DNA from: Streptomyces sp. MP131-18
GTDB taxonomy: Bacteria; Actinomycetota; Actinomycetes; Streptomycetales; Streptomycetaceae
DNA: 64,000 nt
Assembly (NCBI RefSeq): GCF_001984575.1
Contig: NZ_LZNS01000001.1
Span: 203,969 to 267,968 of the forward strand
Direction: 5' to 3'
In this document: positions 37,313 to 46,776 of the stretch, one piece after another
How positions within the stretch are numbered: the first letter of the stretch is position 1
Layout of the letters: each line of letters starts with the position of its first letter
Translations under genes and position numbers: made by a program
Notes under the pieces: model-generated
The model's input: the letters and a program-made list of their open reading frames with translations, nothing else
Database searches by the model: none
Told to the model about the DNA's origin: nothing

Positions 37313-38311
37313 CGGAGAAAACCGCAACGGACAGATGGGATCTACGAGAAAGCTACAGGTCAGCGGGTGGAACGGCCCGGTCCGGCATGGTGCCTTCTAA
37401 GCACCTGCCCAATGGGCGCTGGCAGCCCTGGACCAGGTGTGGCAATATCGACCGGCTCCGTCGCCGCAGTGCCCTCGCGCGCGCAGCGCGAGCCAACGGG
37501 TCGGTGGGCTGGATTCCCGAGGCCCCCCGCGAGCGGTAGCGAGTCGCAGCCCCCACGCACGAGGGGTTACGCACGCGGCATTCGCCCTCCGCCCGGATGG
37601 GGAGAATCTGGGGAGTTTCACTAGCTCGCGGGGAGTGTCTGGGGAGTTCGAGCTGCATAAACGAGAAAGTCACCGAAAGACTCCGACAGAGGTGTTCCCG
37701 CAGGTCAGAGGCACCGAAGCACCCAAAACCCCAGCTCAACACCTTTCCCGGGTGCCCTACATGACATAGGTGCCCAGGTCATCGGCCTCCACGATCCCCC
37801 CACACAGGGGGTCACATAGCGAGTCGCGAACGTTTCGCGCAACATCGTCCCGAGCTATAAGCCACACGAACCCCAGAATTCAGGGCAGGTCTCCGACCCA
37901 TCCCGCTCAGCGCCCCACCTTGATAACGCCTGGAGAGCTCCTGTGGAGTTTCGGCTGGCGAGGCTTGCCGCGGCCCTCTCCCCTATCGAGCAGCACGTCG
38001 ATGGCATGACGGGGCCCTTTTCACCAGCCTCCCTCCTCATCCACGCCCTTCAACTCCGCGAGGCATCCGACCCGCCTCATTTCCTCTTTCGTCGTCACTG
38101 CTGCGCTCAGGGGGATTTACCAGCCTACGCAGACACGCGTGAAGGAGCAGCCCGGCACCGATGACCTACCGCTGTTGATTGTGCCCAGACCGCGGTCGTC
38201 GGCCTGGGAAAACTTCCCCGGATCACATGTATCACCCGGCAGGGGGTCACACCAAATACCGCTCTAATCTCGCCTCTCCATTCGCACAGCATTGGCAGGC
38301 GGGAGAGACAA
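37313..38311. other. 1-kb non-coding stretch before the excisionase/integrase genes
   Basis: No gene can be supported. It holds G-rich repeats of the form TCTGGGGA at 37612-37649, several GC-rich inverted repeats near 37470-37550, and AT-richer tracts near 37660-37860. Such repeats close to an integrase gene are often arm-type binding sites at an element end, but no att core was found here. Confidence 0.4.
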
Positions 38312-38595
38312 TTGCGCCATTTCCGACTCGCGTATACCGAGCCCTTCGAGACGTCGGGCTCGCGGCGCGGGCAAGGCGACGATGCGCCGGGGCTACTGCA
38401 CGCCGGCTGGTACACCACGGAGGAAGTGGCGGCGCTCATCGGTATCGATCCCTCCAGCCTGCGCCGCTGGCGTACCGCCAAGCCGCCCCAGGGCCCCCCT
38501 TCGTCCGTATCTCGCCCCGGGTCACCCTCTACAGCGTCCCGGACGTGGAGCAGTGGCTGCGAGACCAGCGCACCGATCCCGCGGCCGCCGCCTGA
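38312..38595 (+). CDS. Excisionase-like HTH protein (frame broken at a C6 run)
   Basis: Frame one carries GWYTTEEVAALIGIDPSSLR and RWRTAKPPQGPP, a MerR/HTH_17-like helix-turn-helix; frame two carries FVRISPRVTLYSVPDVEQWL and ends RDQRTDPAAAA. Intact excisionases have both parts in this order. Adding one C to the C6 run at 38494-38499 joins them. The start is not clear; the frame is open from a TTG at 38312. The stop TGATG overlaps the integrase ATG, so the pair is translationally coupled, as usual for xis-int. Confidence 0.7.
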
Positions 38596-39824
38596 TGGCC
38601 CAGCACGAAGGCATACCGCTCGCCATCGACCTGTCCACGGACGTCGAGTACCGCCCCGACCGCCCCACCCCCTACCGGGCCAGGGTCCGGTGGGTCGACC
38701 CCGCGACCGGGCGCCGCACCTCCAAGTCGGAGGCCCACGCCACCGAACCGGAGGCCCAGGAATGGCTCGACGCGCTGCTCCGCGCAGCGAGGCGCGGTAT
38801 CGCCCCGGACGCGGCGACCGCCGAACTCGCCGCCTACGGCCAGGCCAATATGGAACTGGCCCTGCGCGGGCTGGAGAAGAAGACCCACGCCCCCTACCTC
38901 GCCGGGTGGCGCCGCCGGGTCGTCCCCGCCATGGGGCACCTTCCGCTGCAGATGGTCACCTACGGAGCCGTCGACCGGGTGGTCCACGGGTGGATCGCCG
39001 ACGGCATCAGCCGCTCGTCCGTCAAGAACAGCCTCGCCGTCCTGGTCCGCGTCATGGAACAGGCCCTTCGTGACGGCATCATCGACCGCAACCCGGCCCG
39101 CATCACCGGCTGGCAGAGCCAGTACCAGCGGCACGAGGACGAACTCGACAACCCCCGCGCCCTCGCCCTGCCCGATTTCCCCACCCTCACCCGCCTCGCC
39201 GACGCACTCGTCGAACGCTCCGCCGACAACTACCGCGGCTGGGGAGACGTCGTGACCTTCATGGCCTGCACCGCAGCACGCATCGGCGAAGCGTCCGGCG
39301 TCCGGGCCGGCGACATCGACACCCACCACTGGATATGGACCGTCCGCAGGCAGACCACCACCGCACCCGGCGGCCTCATCGACAAAGGCACCAAAGGCAA
39401 ACGCGCCCGCCGCATCCCCCTCATCGAGGAAGTCCGCCCGCTCATCGCTGAACGCCTCCTCACCTCCGGAGGCGACCCCGACGCCCGCCTCTTCCGCGGC
39501 CCCCGGGGCGGACGCATCACCACCGCCGTCCTGCGCGACGCCGCCCACTGGGACGAAGTCGTCACCCGCCTCGGATACGAACACCTCCGCCGGCACGACC
39601 TGCGCCACACCGGCCTGACCTGGATGGCCGACGCCGGCATCCCCCTTCACGTCCTGCGCCTCATCGCCGGCCACGGTTCCCTCACCACCACCCAGCGCTA
39701 CCTCCACCCCGACCTCCGCTCCCTCCACAAAGCCGGAACGTCGCTCACCAACCACCTCAACAACCAACGACCCACCCCCGTGCCCAGGCCGGTGCCGCTG
39801 CGCAACACCACCCGCGCCAGGTAG
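38595..39824 (+). CDS. Tyrosine recombinase (integrase) of an integrative element
   Basis: 409 aa, ATG overlapping the excisionase stop. N-terminal arm-binding part with a SAM-like core domain (KKTHAPYLAGWRRRVVPAMG) and a C-terminal catalytic domain with the Arg in TAARIGEASGVRAGD, the Lys after the beta turn (DKGTKGKRARRIPL), HDLRHTGLTWMAD, the second His in IAGHGSLTTTQRY and the nucleophile Tyr in RYLHPDL. All residues of the R-K-H-R-H-Y set can be placed, so it should be active. It is the immediate neighbour of the STAND nuclease gene, which may be cargo of this element. Confidence 0.93.
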   Translation: MAQHEGIPLAIDLSTDVEYRPDRPTPYRARVRWVDPATGRRTSKSEAHATEPEAQEWLDALLRAARRGIAPDAATAELAAYGQANMELALRGLEKKTHAPYLAGWRRRVVPAMGHLPLQMVTYGAVDRVVHGWIADGISRSSVKNSLAVLVRVMEQALRDGIIDRNPARITGWQSQYQRHEDELDNPRALALPDFPTLTRLADALVERSADNYRGWGDVVTFMACTAARIGEASGVRAGDIDTHHWIWTVRRQTTTAPGGLIDKGTKGKRARRIPLIEEVRPLIAERLLTSGGDPDARLFRGPRGGRITTAVLRDAAHWDEVVTRLGYEHLRRHDLRHTGLTWMADAGIPLHVLRLIAGHGSLTTTQRYLHPDLRSLHKAGTSLTNHLNNQRPTPVPRPVPLRNTTRAR

Positions 39825-40097
39825 AGCGGCCAAGTAACGTCCTGGCCACAGGCAATCAGGCAAACGCCCAGAGCTTCGAAACAACCCACAAGCCGCATCC
39901 CCCTTTCGACTCCTGGGTGGATTGGTCACCTAAATCTCTCCGAGCTTGCGGGACCGTCGGCGCCTGTGGCGGATCTGCGTGTCCAAGGAGGAGCGGATTG
40001 TGTTCTTCCGGTATGCGGGAGTGTCGGTGAGGAGAGATAGAGTCGCGGAACTCAGGGCCTTAAAGGTTGGGCCTGCGTGGGGAGGGAGTGAGGCCGG

Positions 40098-43000
40098 GTG
40101 GGGCTACGGGGCGGGGCTGCGGACAAGGCGGGCAACCGGTACGAGGACTGGTGGACCGCGCTGAGAGTGGCGGACCTGCTGCGAGGACGGGCGTCGCGGA
40201 TCCGCCTGGAGCCCCTGGGGGTTGCGGGCGCCGGGATCGAGTTCGAGATCGAGGAGGCCGATAGCACCTGGTGCGAGCAGGTGAAGGACGTTCCCTCGAA
40301 GAGGGCTTGGAGCCTGGACGCTGCAGGGAAGATCCTCAAGGCGGTCATGGGTCATCTTGCAGCGGGCAAGAAGGTCCGTCTCGTGCTGTCCACAGGAGCT
40401 CCCGAGCTGCATGAACTTGCCCAACGTGCCCGGGCGGCCGAAACGCTCGCCGAGTTCGAGGGGATCATCACCAGGGCACAGCTTCCCCAGTTCGTACAGG
40501 CACTCGGGAACTGGTCCGTGAACGGGGTACCGGTCGACCGGGAGACTGGCTGGCGGTACCTGCAGGCTGTGTACGTGGAGCACCATCCTCCGGAGACCCT
40601 ACGCCGCTTGGTGACCTCGGCCTATGAGCTGCTGTTCGTCGGGGATCCAGAGGTCATCGTCAAGCAGTTGAGGGGCTATCTCGACGAGCACCTTCACCAG
40701 CGCCTCAGCGGCCCGCAAATCCGCCGCCGCCTTCTGACTGTGCCAGGCGTGCGCCCGCGTCTGCTGGCCGGTGATGCTGGAACGCTCGAGGCCCTGGCCG
40801 GGACCGTAGAGCGCTTCGTGCGGCGTGTACGGCGGGACACGCCTGAGTTCGGGATGGCCGCTCGCCCGCACGCGGAGCAGCTGTACCAGCGCTTGGTGGC
40901 GGAGGATGGCCCTCAGGTAGTTGTCTGCGAGGGCGGTGCCGGTCTAGGGAAGTCGACGGTCGTCGCCGATGTCCTGACCCGGATTTCCGCGCGAGGATGG
41001 CCGGTGGCCGCGGTCCGCATGGATGGCGCCGATCCGAGCATGCAAACGGCAATGGACCTTGGGGCCAAGATGTCCCTGCCCGACTCACCAGCGGTGCTAC
41101 TGGCTGGGGTCGCGGACGGGGACCCAGCCCTGCTGCTGATCGACCAGCTGGATGCGGTCAGCACTTACAGCGGCAGGATGTCGGACGCCTACGAGGCGGT
41201 TGAGGACGTGCTGGCGCAGCTGTCCGCCGCCCCAACCGTCAAGGTGCTCTTGGTCGCCCGCAGCGTCGACATCCATAACGATCCGAGGCTGACGAAACTA
41301 GTGACCGACCACGCCCGGACAGAACGGTTCCCCCTCAGCATTCTCGACTTGGAGCACGTGCGCACGGTCCTAGCCGCCGGTGGCACGGATCCCGACAGCC
41401 TAGGGCCGGTGACGCTGGAGCTGTTGCGGACTCCCTTGCACCTGTCGGTCTTCAGTCGCCTGTCACCCTCTGCGCGCGCGGCTTCATACCGGACTTTGCC
41501 AGAGCTGTACGCGCGCTACACCGATGAGGTCCGCGAGAGAGTCGAGCAGCAGCTCGGAGCACTGGACTGGGCCGGGATCACCGGGGCGCTATGCGCTTAC
41601 ATGAGCGAGACCGAGAAACTCCAGGCCACGGTCGCCCTGCTCGACGACTTTCCCCGTCAGCAGGTCAGGGCTTTGGAGTCGCATGGCGTGTTGGTGCGCG
41701 ACGCGGAAGAGATCGGGTTCTTCCACGAGACCTACTTCGATTTCCTCTTCGCCCGGGCCTTCGTCGCCAAGCGGGAGGACATCCACGATTTTCTGGCCAC
41801 TTCCGGCCAGTACCTGTTCCGGCGGGCCCAGACCCGGCAGATCCTCGAGCACCTCGCTGGCACGGACGGTGAACGGTTCCGCACTACGGTGGCCCGGCTC
41901 CTGGGGTCTGATCGGATCCGCGCGCACCTGCACGATGTGATCCTCACGGTGCTCGGGCAGCTCGACGCCGAGCTGCCGGACTGGCAGGCCATCGAACCGG
42001 TCGCCTGGAGCCAAGCCCCCGTGGCGGGTAAGGTCCGCAGTCTGCTGGCCCGGCCGCAGTGGTTCGACGCGGCCGACAAGGGGCAAAGGTGGGAACGCTG
42101 GCTGAGCACACGAACAACCGCCGATGCGGCGTTCGGGGAGCTACTGTCCGTCGCGCGGCACCGACCCCAGCGTGCTGCGGAACTCTTGCGCCCGTACGTG
42201 GGTACCACCTCGCAGTGGCAGCGCAGGTTGGTGGCGCTGATCGAGTGGGCACTCACGCCTGAAATCGTCGCTCTTGCCGCCGATCTGATCGAGTACGGGC
42301 ACGCGGACGAGATTCGGGGGCCGATCGCGGTCAACAGCGACTTCTGGTCGCTCCTCTATGGCCTTTCCGAGACCGATCCTGCTCCCGCCGCGCGCCTTGT
42401 CGGCGCCTACCTACGCCGTCACCTCGCTCGTGCGCGCGCCAACGGATCCGGCGACCCCTTCGCCTCCAACCACTTGTCCACGCATTCCCAGGTGGCCGAT
42501 ACAGTCCTTTCCCGCATTGCGCAGGCCGAGCCGGAAGCCTACGTCGACCAGGTTCTGCCCTTTGTCATCGACGTGGCCACCGCTGGCAATACGGACCGCA
42601 CCGGCTCTCACGGGCTCGGTGGCCGCTGGGCCTACCGTCACGTGGGCGGCCATAGCGTCGATACGGCCTTGCTGGCTGCCCTTGACACGGCACTACGTTC
42701 CTTGCCCGAGATCGCCCCGGCTGCCGCTGACAGCGCTCTGCGACGACTGACCGTCTCGCTGGTCCAGGAACTGCGCTTCCTCACCTGCCGTCTGCACACT
42801 GCCATGGAACAGCCCGATGAGGCGATCGCCTGGCTCCTGACCGATCAGCGCAACCTGAGACTGGGGTGGCTGGACAGCCCGGGCTGGGCTTCACGTGAAC
42901 TCATCGAGACCACCACGCCGCACTGCAAGAACGAGACGCTGGATCACCTGGTCACCGTGTTGCTCGGCTATTACCCGACATGGGAGCGCCAACGCCAGAA

Positions 43001-44519
43001 GTGGCAGGCCAGTGCATGGGGCTGGTCCCAGTACGAGCTCCTGTCGGCGATCTGCCCCTCTCGCCGCAGCGAAGAGGTACGCCGCCGGCTCGACGAATGG
43101 AAGCGCAAATTCCCCGGCCGGGTTCCGTCGCCACCAAAACCGATCCAGACCGAGTTCATCGGCTCGCCGATCAACGACCATGCGGCCCGGCACATGACCG
43201 ACAACCAGTGGCGCCGCGCCCTGGACAAGTACGCTCAGCCCCAGCCCGAACAGTTCTGGCCTCGCCGAGGCGGAGTCCACGAACTCGCCCGAACACTAGG
43301 CAGCCGCGCGCAACAGGAACCCCACCGTTTCACCGACTTCGCCCTCACTCTCGGCCCGGGCTCACCAGCCGCTTACCTCAGCGCAATCGTGGGATCGGTC
43401 ACGCCCCACCTGGACACCGAGCGCTGGGAACAACTGCTCCTTCACACACACCGGGCCCTCCGCTCCGAGGCTGCGTCCACGGTCTGCCGCACTCTGCAGT
43501 CGGCCCCACAGCACTTCACTTCTGCTCTGCTTCCAGCCCTCGACAGCTACACCACAGACCCTCACCCCGAGCACGACATCCGCGACCCCGATGCCGAAGG
43601 AACGCGGACGGATCTACTGACCGCCGGCATGAACGCCACCCGAGGTCAGGTGGCACTCACCGTTGCCGCCCTGCTCTTCCACGACAGCCGACACCTGCAT
43701 ATGCTGACGCCTCTGGTCACCCGTCTGGCCAACGATCCCGTGCTCGCCGTGCGAACCTGCGCCGCCGAAGCCGTACTCGCCCTGCTCAACCACGATCCTC
43801 AGACTGCGCTCGACATCGCTGAACAGCTTCTGACCCACCAGGACACCAATGTCCACAATGCCCCCACCACCCAACAACTGCTCATCCACGCCCTGGTCCG
43901 CGATCGCTCGCGCTTCGCCCCCCACCTCAACCGCGCGCTCCAAGGCACTCAAGGAGCGGCCGAACTCGCAGGACAGACCTGGGCCATTGTCGCCATCCAG
44001 GGATGCCTCACCGCAGGGCTTCCCATGGATGTGCAAGAACTCAGCGACACTGCCCGCCGCGGCGCGGCGGCGGTCTTCGCGCACCATATCGACCACTACC
44101 CACACCTCATCCCTCTGTTCAGCGATGACGACGCCAAGGTCCGCGAAAACGCCGCCCTGGGCATGAGACAGTCCTTCGACCTGCTTCCTGCACAGGCCGA
44201 CCAACTCGTCAGAGCTTTCCTTAACAGCCAGGCGTTTCCCGAGCACTTTGAGCATCTCGTCTCTGCGCTCTACGAGCACACTGCGCCTCTGCCTGTCGTG
44301 GCCATCGATGCCTGCGAGCGCATCATCCAGAATTCAGGCAGGGAACTCGGAGACATCAGAACCCACCATGCCGCGGACGGCCATCATCTAGTCTCTACGG
44401 TACTCCGTCTCTACCGCCAAAATCCGCCCGCACTAAGAACTCGGTGCCTGGACATCATCGACCTGCTCTCGCTATCAGGCGCCTACGGGCTGAACACCGC
44501 TCTGGAAAACGAACGCTGA
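40098..44519 (+). CDS. Large STAND NTPase with N-terminal nuclease-like domain (Avs-like candidate)
   Basis: 1473 aa from GTG at 40098, after GGAGGGAG. Residues ~1-210 look like a Cap4/DUF4297-type restriction nuclease: GNRYEDWWTALRVADLLRG, then EFEIEEADSTWCEQVKD, where E-QVK is the PD-(D/E)xK-type core. The NTPase follows: Walker A VCEGGAGLGKSTVVADVL near 277-290, Walker B ALLLIDQLDAVS, sensor-like VLLVARSVD. From ~560 onward the protein is a long helical solenoid with many HDPQTALDIAEQLL-like repeats, the usual sensor part of antiviral STAND (Avs) proteins. Predicted action: recognition of a phage protein by the C-terminus, oligomerisation, and cleavage of DNA. No partner gene is seen. Avs family membership is inferred from architecture only. 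Confidence 0.82.
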   Translation: MGLRGGAADKAGNRYEDWWTALRVADLLRGRASRIRLEPLGVAGAGIEFEIEEADSTWCEQVKDVPSKRAWSLDAAGKILKAVMGHLAAGKKVRLVLSTGAPELHELAQRARAAETLAEFEGIITRAQLPQFVQALGNWSVNGVPVDRETGWRYLQAVYVEHHPPETLRRLVTSAYELLFVGDPEVIVKQLRGYLDEHLHQRLSGPQIRRRLLTVPGVRPRLLAGDAGTLEALAGTVERFVRRVRRDTPEFGMAARPHAEQLYQRLVAEDGPQVVVCEGGAGLGKSTVVADVLTRISARGWPVAAVRMDGADPSMQTAMDLGAKMSLPDSPAVLLAGVADGDPALLLIDQLDAVSTYSGRMSDAYEAVEDVLAQLSAAPTVKVLLVARSVDIHNDPRLTKLVTDHARTERFPLSILDLEHVRTVLAAGGTDPDSLGPVTLELLRTPLHLSVFSRLSPSARAASYRTLPELYARYTDEVRERVEQQLGALDWAGITGALCAYMSETEKLQATVALLDDFPRQQVRALESHGVLVRDAEEIGFFHETYFDFLFARAFVAKREDIHDFLATSGQYLFRRAQTRQILEHLAGTDGERFRTTVARLLGSDRIRAHLHDVILTVLGQLDAELPDWQAIEPVAWSQAPVAGKVRSLLARPQWFDAADKGQRWERWLSTRTTADAAFGELLSVARHRPQRAAELLRPYVGTTSQWQRRLVALIEWALTPEIVALAADLIEYGHADEIRGPIAVNSDFWSLLYGLSETDPAPAARLVGAYLRRHLARARANGSGDPFASNHLSTHSQVADTVLSRIAQAEPEAYVDQVLPFVIDVATAGNTDRTGSHGLGGRWAYRHVGGHSVDTALLAALDTALRSLPEIAPAAADSALRRLTVSLVQELRFLTCRLHTAMEQPDEAIAWLLTDQRNLRLGWLDSPGWASRELIETTTPHCKNETLDHLVTVLLGYYPTWERQRQKWQASAWGWSQYELLSAICPSRRSEEVRRRLDEWKRKFPGRVPSPPKPIQTEFIGSPINDHAARHMTDNQWRRALDKYAQPQPEQFWPRRGGVHELARTLGSRAQQEPHRFTDFALTLGPGSPAAYLSAIVGSVTPHLDTERWEQLLLHTHRALRSEAASTVCRTLQSAPQHFTSALLPALDSYTTDPHPEHDIRDPDAEGTRTDLLTAGMNATRGQVALTVAALLFHDSRHLHMLTPLVTRLANDPVLAVRTCAAEAVLALLNHDPQTALDIAEQLLTHQDTNVHNAPTTQQLLIHALVRDRSRFAPHLNRALQGTQGAAELAGQTWAIVAIQGCLTAGLPMDVQELSDTARRGAAAVFAHHIDHYPHLIPLFSDDDAKVRENAALGMRQSFDLLPAQADQLVRAFLNSQAFPEHFEHLVSALYEHTAPLPVVAIDACERIIQNSGRELGDIRTHHAADGHHLVSTVLRLYRQNPPALRTRCLDIIDLLSLSGAYGLNTALENER

Positions 44520-44842
44520 CCCAACTGACGTCACGTAGCCCCCTACGTCCGCCGTGACACGCCTCCCGTGCAGCGGAAAGCACCCCGGACCGGGTCATCC
44601 TGAACTTCGGCTTCCCGCGACTGACGACGCCCGGCCCGTTCAGGCGAGTCGCTCGTGCACGTGAACCAACTGGCAGGTAAGTCAGCCTCGACAGCGCCAA
44701 CTGAGCGCCTGACCGAGATCAGGCATTCATTCCCGCCACGGCATATCCGGGCGTCAAGTCCTGGGCCGCATGGCTAAAGGTCGGGGCCGCCTCGAATATT
44801 GCGACGTGGGGAGCGAGTTGTTTGGATCCGACGGACGTTTCT

Positions 44843-44862
44843 TGGGGACCATCTGGGGACCA
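44843..44862 (+). repeat. Tandem TGGGGACC repeats, possible integrase arm sites
   Basis: TGGGGACCATCTGGGGACCA: two copies of TGGGGACCA separated by two bases, about 95 bp before the tRNA fragment. Repeats of this sort often flank att cores in actinomycete integrative elements; the role here is inferred. Confidence 0.45.
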
Positions 44863-44957
44863 CACGACATGCGCAGACCTGCGCGTTACGCACCCGAGGA
44901 GGCTCTCCTCGCCTTCCTATCGTGTGCCTGACCTGGCCAAACCTCTGGTTCGACGTG

Positions 44958-45000
44958 CTGGGGGTCAAGGGGTCGTGGGTTCAAATCCCGCCGTCCCGAC
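44958..45000 (+). other. tRNA-Pro 3' fragment, probable attachment (att) site
   Basis: The stretch from the anticodon loop onward is followed by a T-arm GTGGGTTCAAATCCCGC and an acceptor strand CGTCCCGA, the form of streptomycete tRNA-Pro genes. The matching 5' half (acceptor CGGGACG, D-arm) is absent upstream, so this is not a working gene. A duplicated 3' part of a tRNA gene is what integration at a tRNA leaves behind; the intact copy would lie outside the window. Confidence 0.65.
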
Positions 45001-45348
45001 ACGGTGAATTGGCTCTGCCGCAGGTTATCTAGCCTGTGGCAGAGCCTCTTTTCGTTGCGTTGCTCGGGGTTGGGCGGTGTTTCTCGGGGTCCCCCCGGCA
45101 AGATCATCTCCCAGTTCTCTCCCGGCAAGCAGCGCGGCCCCCCTCTCCGCGAGGGGGCCGCTCGACGCCGGAGCCAGAGGGGGGCCATCCCGAGCAGCCC
45201 CGGCGCGCTGGGGGGTGAATACTGGCCAGTCTGGCCGGTTTAGACCACTCTACGAGACGATGTGCGCTCATCACACCCGTTTCTCATGATCCAAAAATGC
45301 ACCTGGTCGGGTACAGCCTTCATGATCTTGGTCGGCTGACGTGGCGGT

Positions 45349-45612
45349 GTGCCGCCTCAGCCTCTTCCGCCCGACCCGCTCCACCTCCGTCGGCTCGCCG
45401 TCGGCGCCCGCATCCGGGAGGCGCGACTGCGGGCGAACTGCACCCAGGAGCGCCTGGACGACCTGACCGGCATCGACCGCAAGACCATCTCTCGCGTGGA
45501 GAACGGGCACACCACGCTCACCATTGACCAGCTGCTCGACATCGCGGACGCGCTCGGCGTCTCCCCGCGGGAGCTGTTGCCGGAGCATCCCCCGTCCGCG
45601 TCACCCGGGTAG
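45349..45612 (+). CDS. XRE-family (Cro/cI) helix-turn-helix regulator
   Basis: 87 aa. Classic HTH_3 domain: GARIREARLRANCTQERLDD, LTGIDRKTISRVENGHTTLT, IDQLLDIADALGVSPREL. The protein is only the DNA-binding domain plus a short tail. At the left end of the prophage remnant it may be the repressor or a Cro-like protein. Plus strand, first of three small rightward genes. Confidence 0.85.
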   Translation: MPPQPLPPDPLHLRRLAVGARIREARLRANCTQERLDDLTGIDRKTISRVENGHTTLTIDQLLDIADALGVSPRELLPEHPPSASPG

Positions 45613-45644
45613 CGCCGCGCTGCCCCGGGCCGCAGCCTGGGCTC

Positions 45645-45848
45645 ATGGCCCGTCCTCGCATCGTGGTGTACCCGCCGAGTGGGGGTGGCCGGCGGGTGCG
45701 TGTGGATGACGCGATCCTGGGCCGGGCGCGGGGGCTGGGGGAGCTGCTGCGGCTGCTGCGGCAGGCGGGGATCACGCTGGATGAGGTGCGGCTGGGGGAT
45801 GACGCGTCGATCGAGTGGCGGGGTGGTGGCCCGACGGCGTGGGAGTAG
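45645..45848 (+). CDS. Small phage/plasmid protein, 67 aa
   Basis: MARPRIVVYPPSGGGRRVRV then DDAILGRARGLGELLRLLRQ and AGITLDEVRL: a strand, a helix and a strand, ending GGGPTAWE. I cannot give a function. Its stop shares one base with the next start (TAGTG), so the two are coupled. Confidence 0.55.
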   Translation: MARPRIVVYPPSGGGRRVRVDDAILGRARGLGELLRLLRQAGITLDEVRLGDDASIEWRGGGPTAWE

Positions 45849-46024
45849 TGGGCGGCGGCGGCGCTTTGCGGCCGGATGGCCCGGTGGTGTGGCTGACGCT
45901 GCCGGACGGGCAGGTGGTGTCCGCGGTGGTGCGGGCCCGCAGGCGGGAGCCGCGGGCGGACTACGATCCCGAGCCCGACGGCGACCCGCTCGTGTGGCAC
46001 TACCGCGGGCCGGTCGTCGTCTAA
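45848..46024 (+). CDS. Small phage/plasmid protein, 58 aa
   Basis: GTG start within the TAGTG overlap with the upstream gene. Sequence GPVVWLTLPDGQVVSAVVRA then acidic YDPEPDGDPLVWHYRGPVVV; probably a small beta barrel. Function unknown. A strong hairpin follows 13 bp after the stop. Confidence 0.5.
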   Translation: MGGGGALRPDGPVVWLTLPDGQVVSAVVRARRREPRADYDPEPDGDPLVWHYRGPVVV

Positions 46025-46036
46025 GCCCGCACGCAC

Positions 46037-46069
46037 CTGACGCCCCGCCCAGGATCGGCGGGGCGTCAG
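46037..46069. terminator. Bidirectional terminator between convergent genes
   Basis: CTGACGCCCCGCC, loop CAGGATC, GGCGGGGCGTCAG: 13-bp perfect stem with a 7-nt loop. It follows the stop at 46024 and includes the stop codon of the convergent gene at 46066. Confidence 0.8.
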
Positions 46070-46290
46070 TCTGCGAGGTGGGCGAGCCAGCGGGCGGTCG
46101 TCGCGGCAGCGGCGAGGGAGCCGCCCGCGGCGTGCTCCACGATCAGCGGCAGCACTGCTGCGATCGTGCTGGCGTCCCACGGCTCCCCGGGGCCGTCCGG
46201 GTCTGTCAGCACTCGCACCGCTGCGGTGACCTGCTCCAGCCGCACCCCGCGCGGCAGCCCCGCAGCCATGACCGCCAACTCCGGGCTCAT
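46066..46290 (-). CDS. Small hypothetical phage protein, 74 aa
   Basis: MSPELAVMAAGLPRGVRLEQ, VTAAVRVLTDPDGPGEPWDA, STIAAVLPLIVEHAAGGSLA, ending TARWLAHLAD. An all-helical protein without recognisable family. It starts 33 bp after the endonuclease VII gene on the same strand, so it is probably the last gene of the int-endonuclease transcript. Confidence 0.55.
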   Translation of the reverse strand: MSPELAVMAAGLPRGVRLEQVTAAVRVLTDPDGPGEPWDASTIAAVLPLIVEHAAGGSLAAAATTARWLAHLAD

Positions 46291-46323
46291 GGCCGCAGGA
46301 TCGCACGCGCAGTGGCGGGACGG

Positions 46324-46776
46324 CTACCGGTTCTCACCGAGCTGGCGCTGGTGCTGGTGACGCTCCAGGTAGGCGATCGCCTGTCGGAGACGGACTATCG
46401 AGTCTTTCGCGTTCCCGAGTAGCAGGTTGCAGTGGTGGCAAAGCAGGGCACGGATCTGTCCGGTCGCGTGGTCATGGTCCACATGCATCCGCTTGGCAGT
46501 GTCGGGCTGCTCGCCGCATAGGCCGCAGCGTTGCCCCTGCTCCTCGACCATGCTCTGGTACTGCTCCAACGTGATGCCGTACAGGCGTCGAAGGCTCTTG
46601 TCGAAGACGGCATCCTTGCCGTTGGTGTCCCGGTATCGAGCCTTGTCTCGTTGCCGCATACACGTCTTGCAGTGAACCCTTCTGCCGCCTTGGTGCTGGT
46701 AGAAGTCATCTGCGGGCTTCACGCTGCCGCAGGTGCGACACGCGCGTGGTTCCTCGATCTGCGCGGCGGTGCTCAC
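46324..46776 (-). CDS. Recombination endonuclease VII (phage T4 gp49-like HNH nuclease)
   Basis: 150 aa from a GTG at 46776 that overlaps the integrase stop (GTGA). Zinc knuckle CRTCGSVKPADDFYQ and HCKTCMRQRDKARY at the N-terminus; nuclease core CGLCGEQPDTAKRMHVDHDH, ATGQIRALLCHHCNLLLGNA, the paired cysteines and HVDHDH of the endonuclease VII family. These enzymes cut Holliday junctions and branched DNA during phage DNA processing. It is an ordinary phage or integrative-element gene; all metal ligands are present. Confidence 0.92.
   Translation of the reverse strand: MSTAAQIEEPRACRTCGSVKPADDFYQHQGGRRVHCKTCMRQRDKARYRDTNGKDAVFDKSLRRLYGITLEQYQSMVEEQGQRCGLCGEQPDTAKRMHVDHDHATGQIRALLCHHCNLLLGNAKDSIVRLRQAIAYLERHQHQRQLGENR

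Larger units (their letters stand above)
44520..45348. other. Non-coding element-end region
   Basis: About 830 bp without a supported gene. It contains the tandem TGGGGACC repeat (44843-44862), the tRNA-Pro 3' fragment (44958-45000), and GC-rich short inverted repeats near 45130-45190. The lower-quality frames here carry no recognisable features. It reads as the right boundary of an integrative element followed by the left edge of the prophage remnant. Confidence 0.5.

Noticed and set aside
37400..37600. CRISPR-like or regular repeat array
   Set aside because: The inverted and G-rich repeats here are short and irregular, with no constant spacer length. No CRISPR array or cas gene is seen anywhere in the window.
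44900..45000. Complete tRNA-Pro gene
   Set aside because: Only the T-arm and the 3' acceptor strand are found. No CGGGACG acceptor partner or D-arm precedes it at the right distance.
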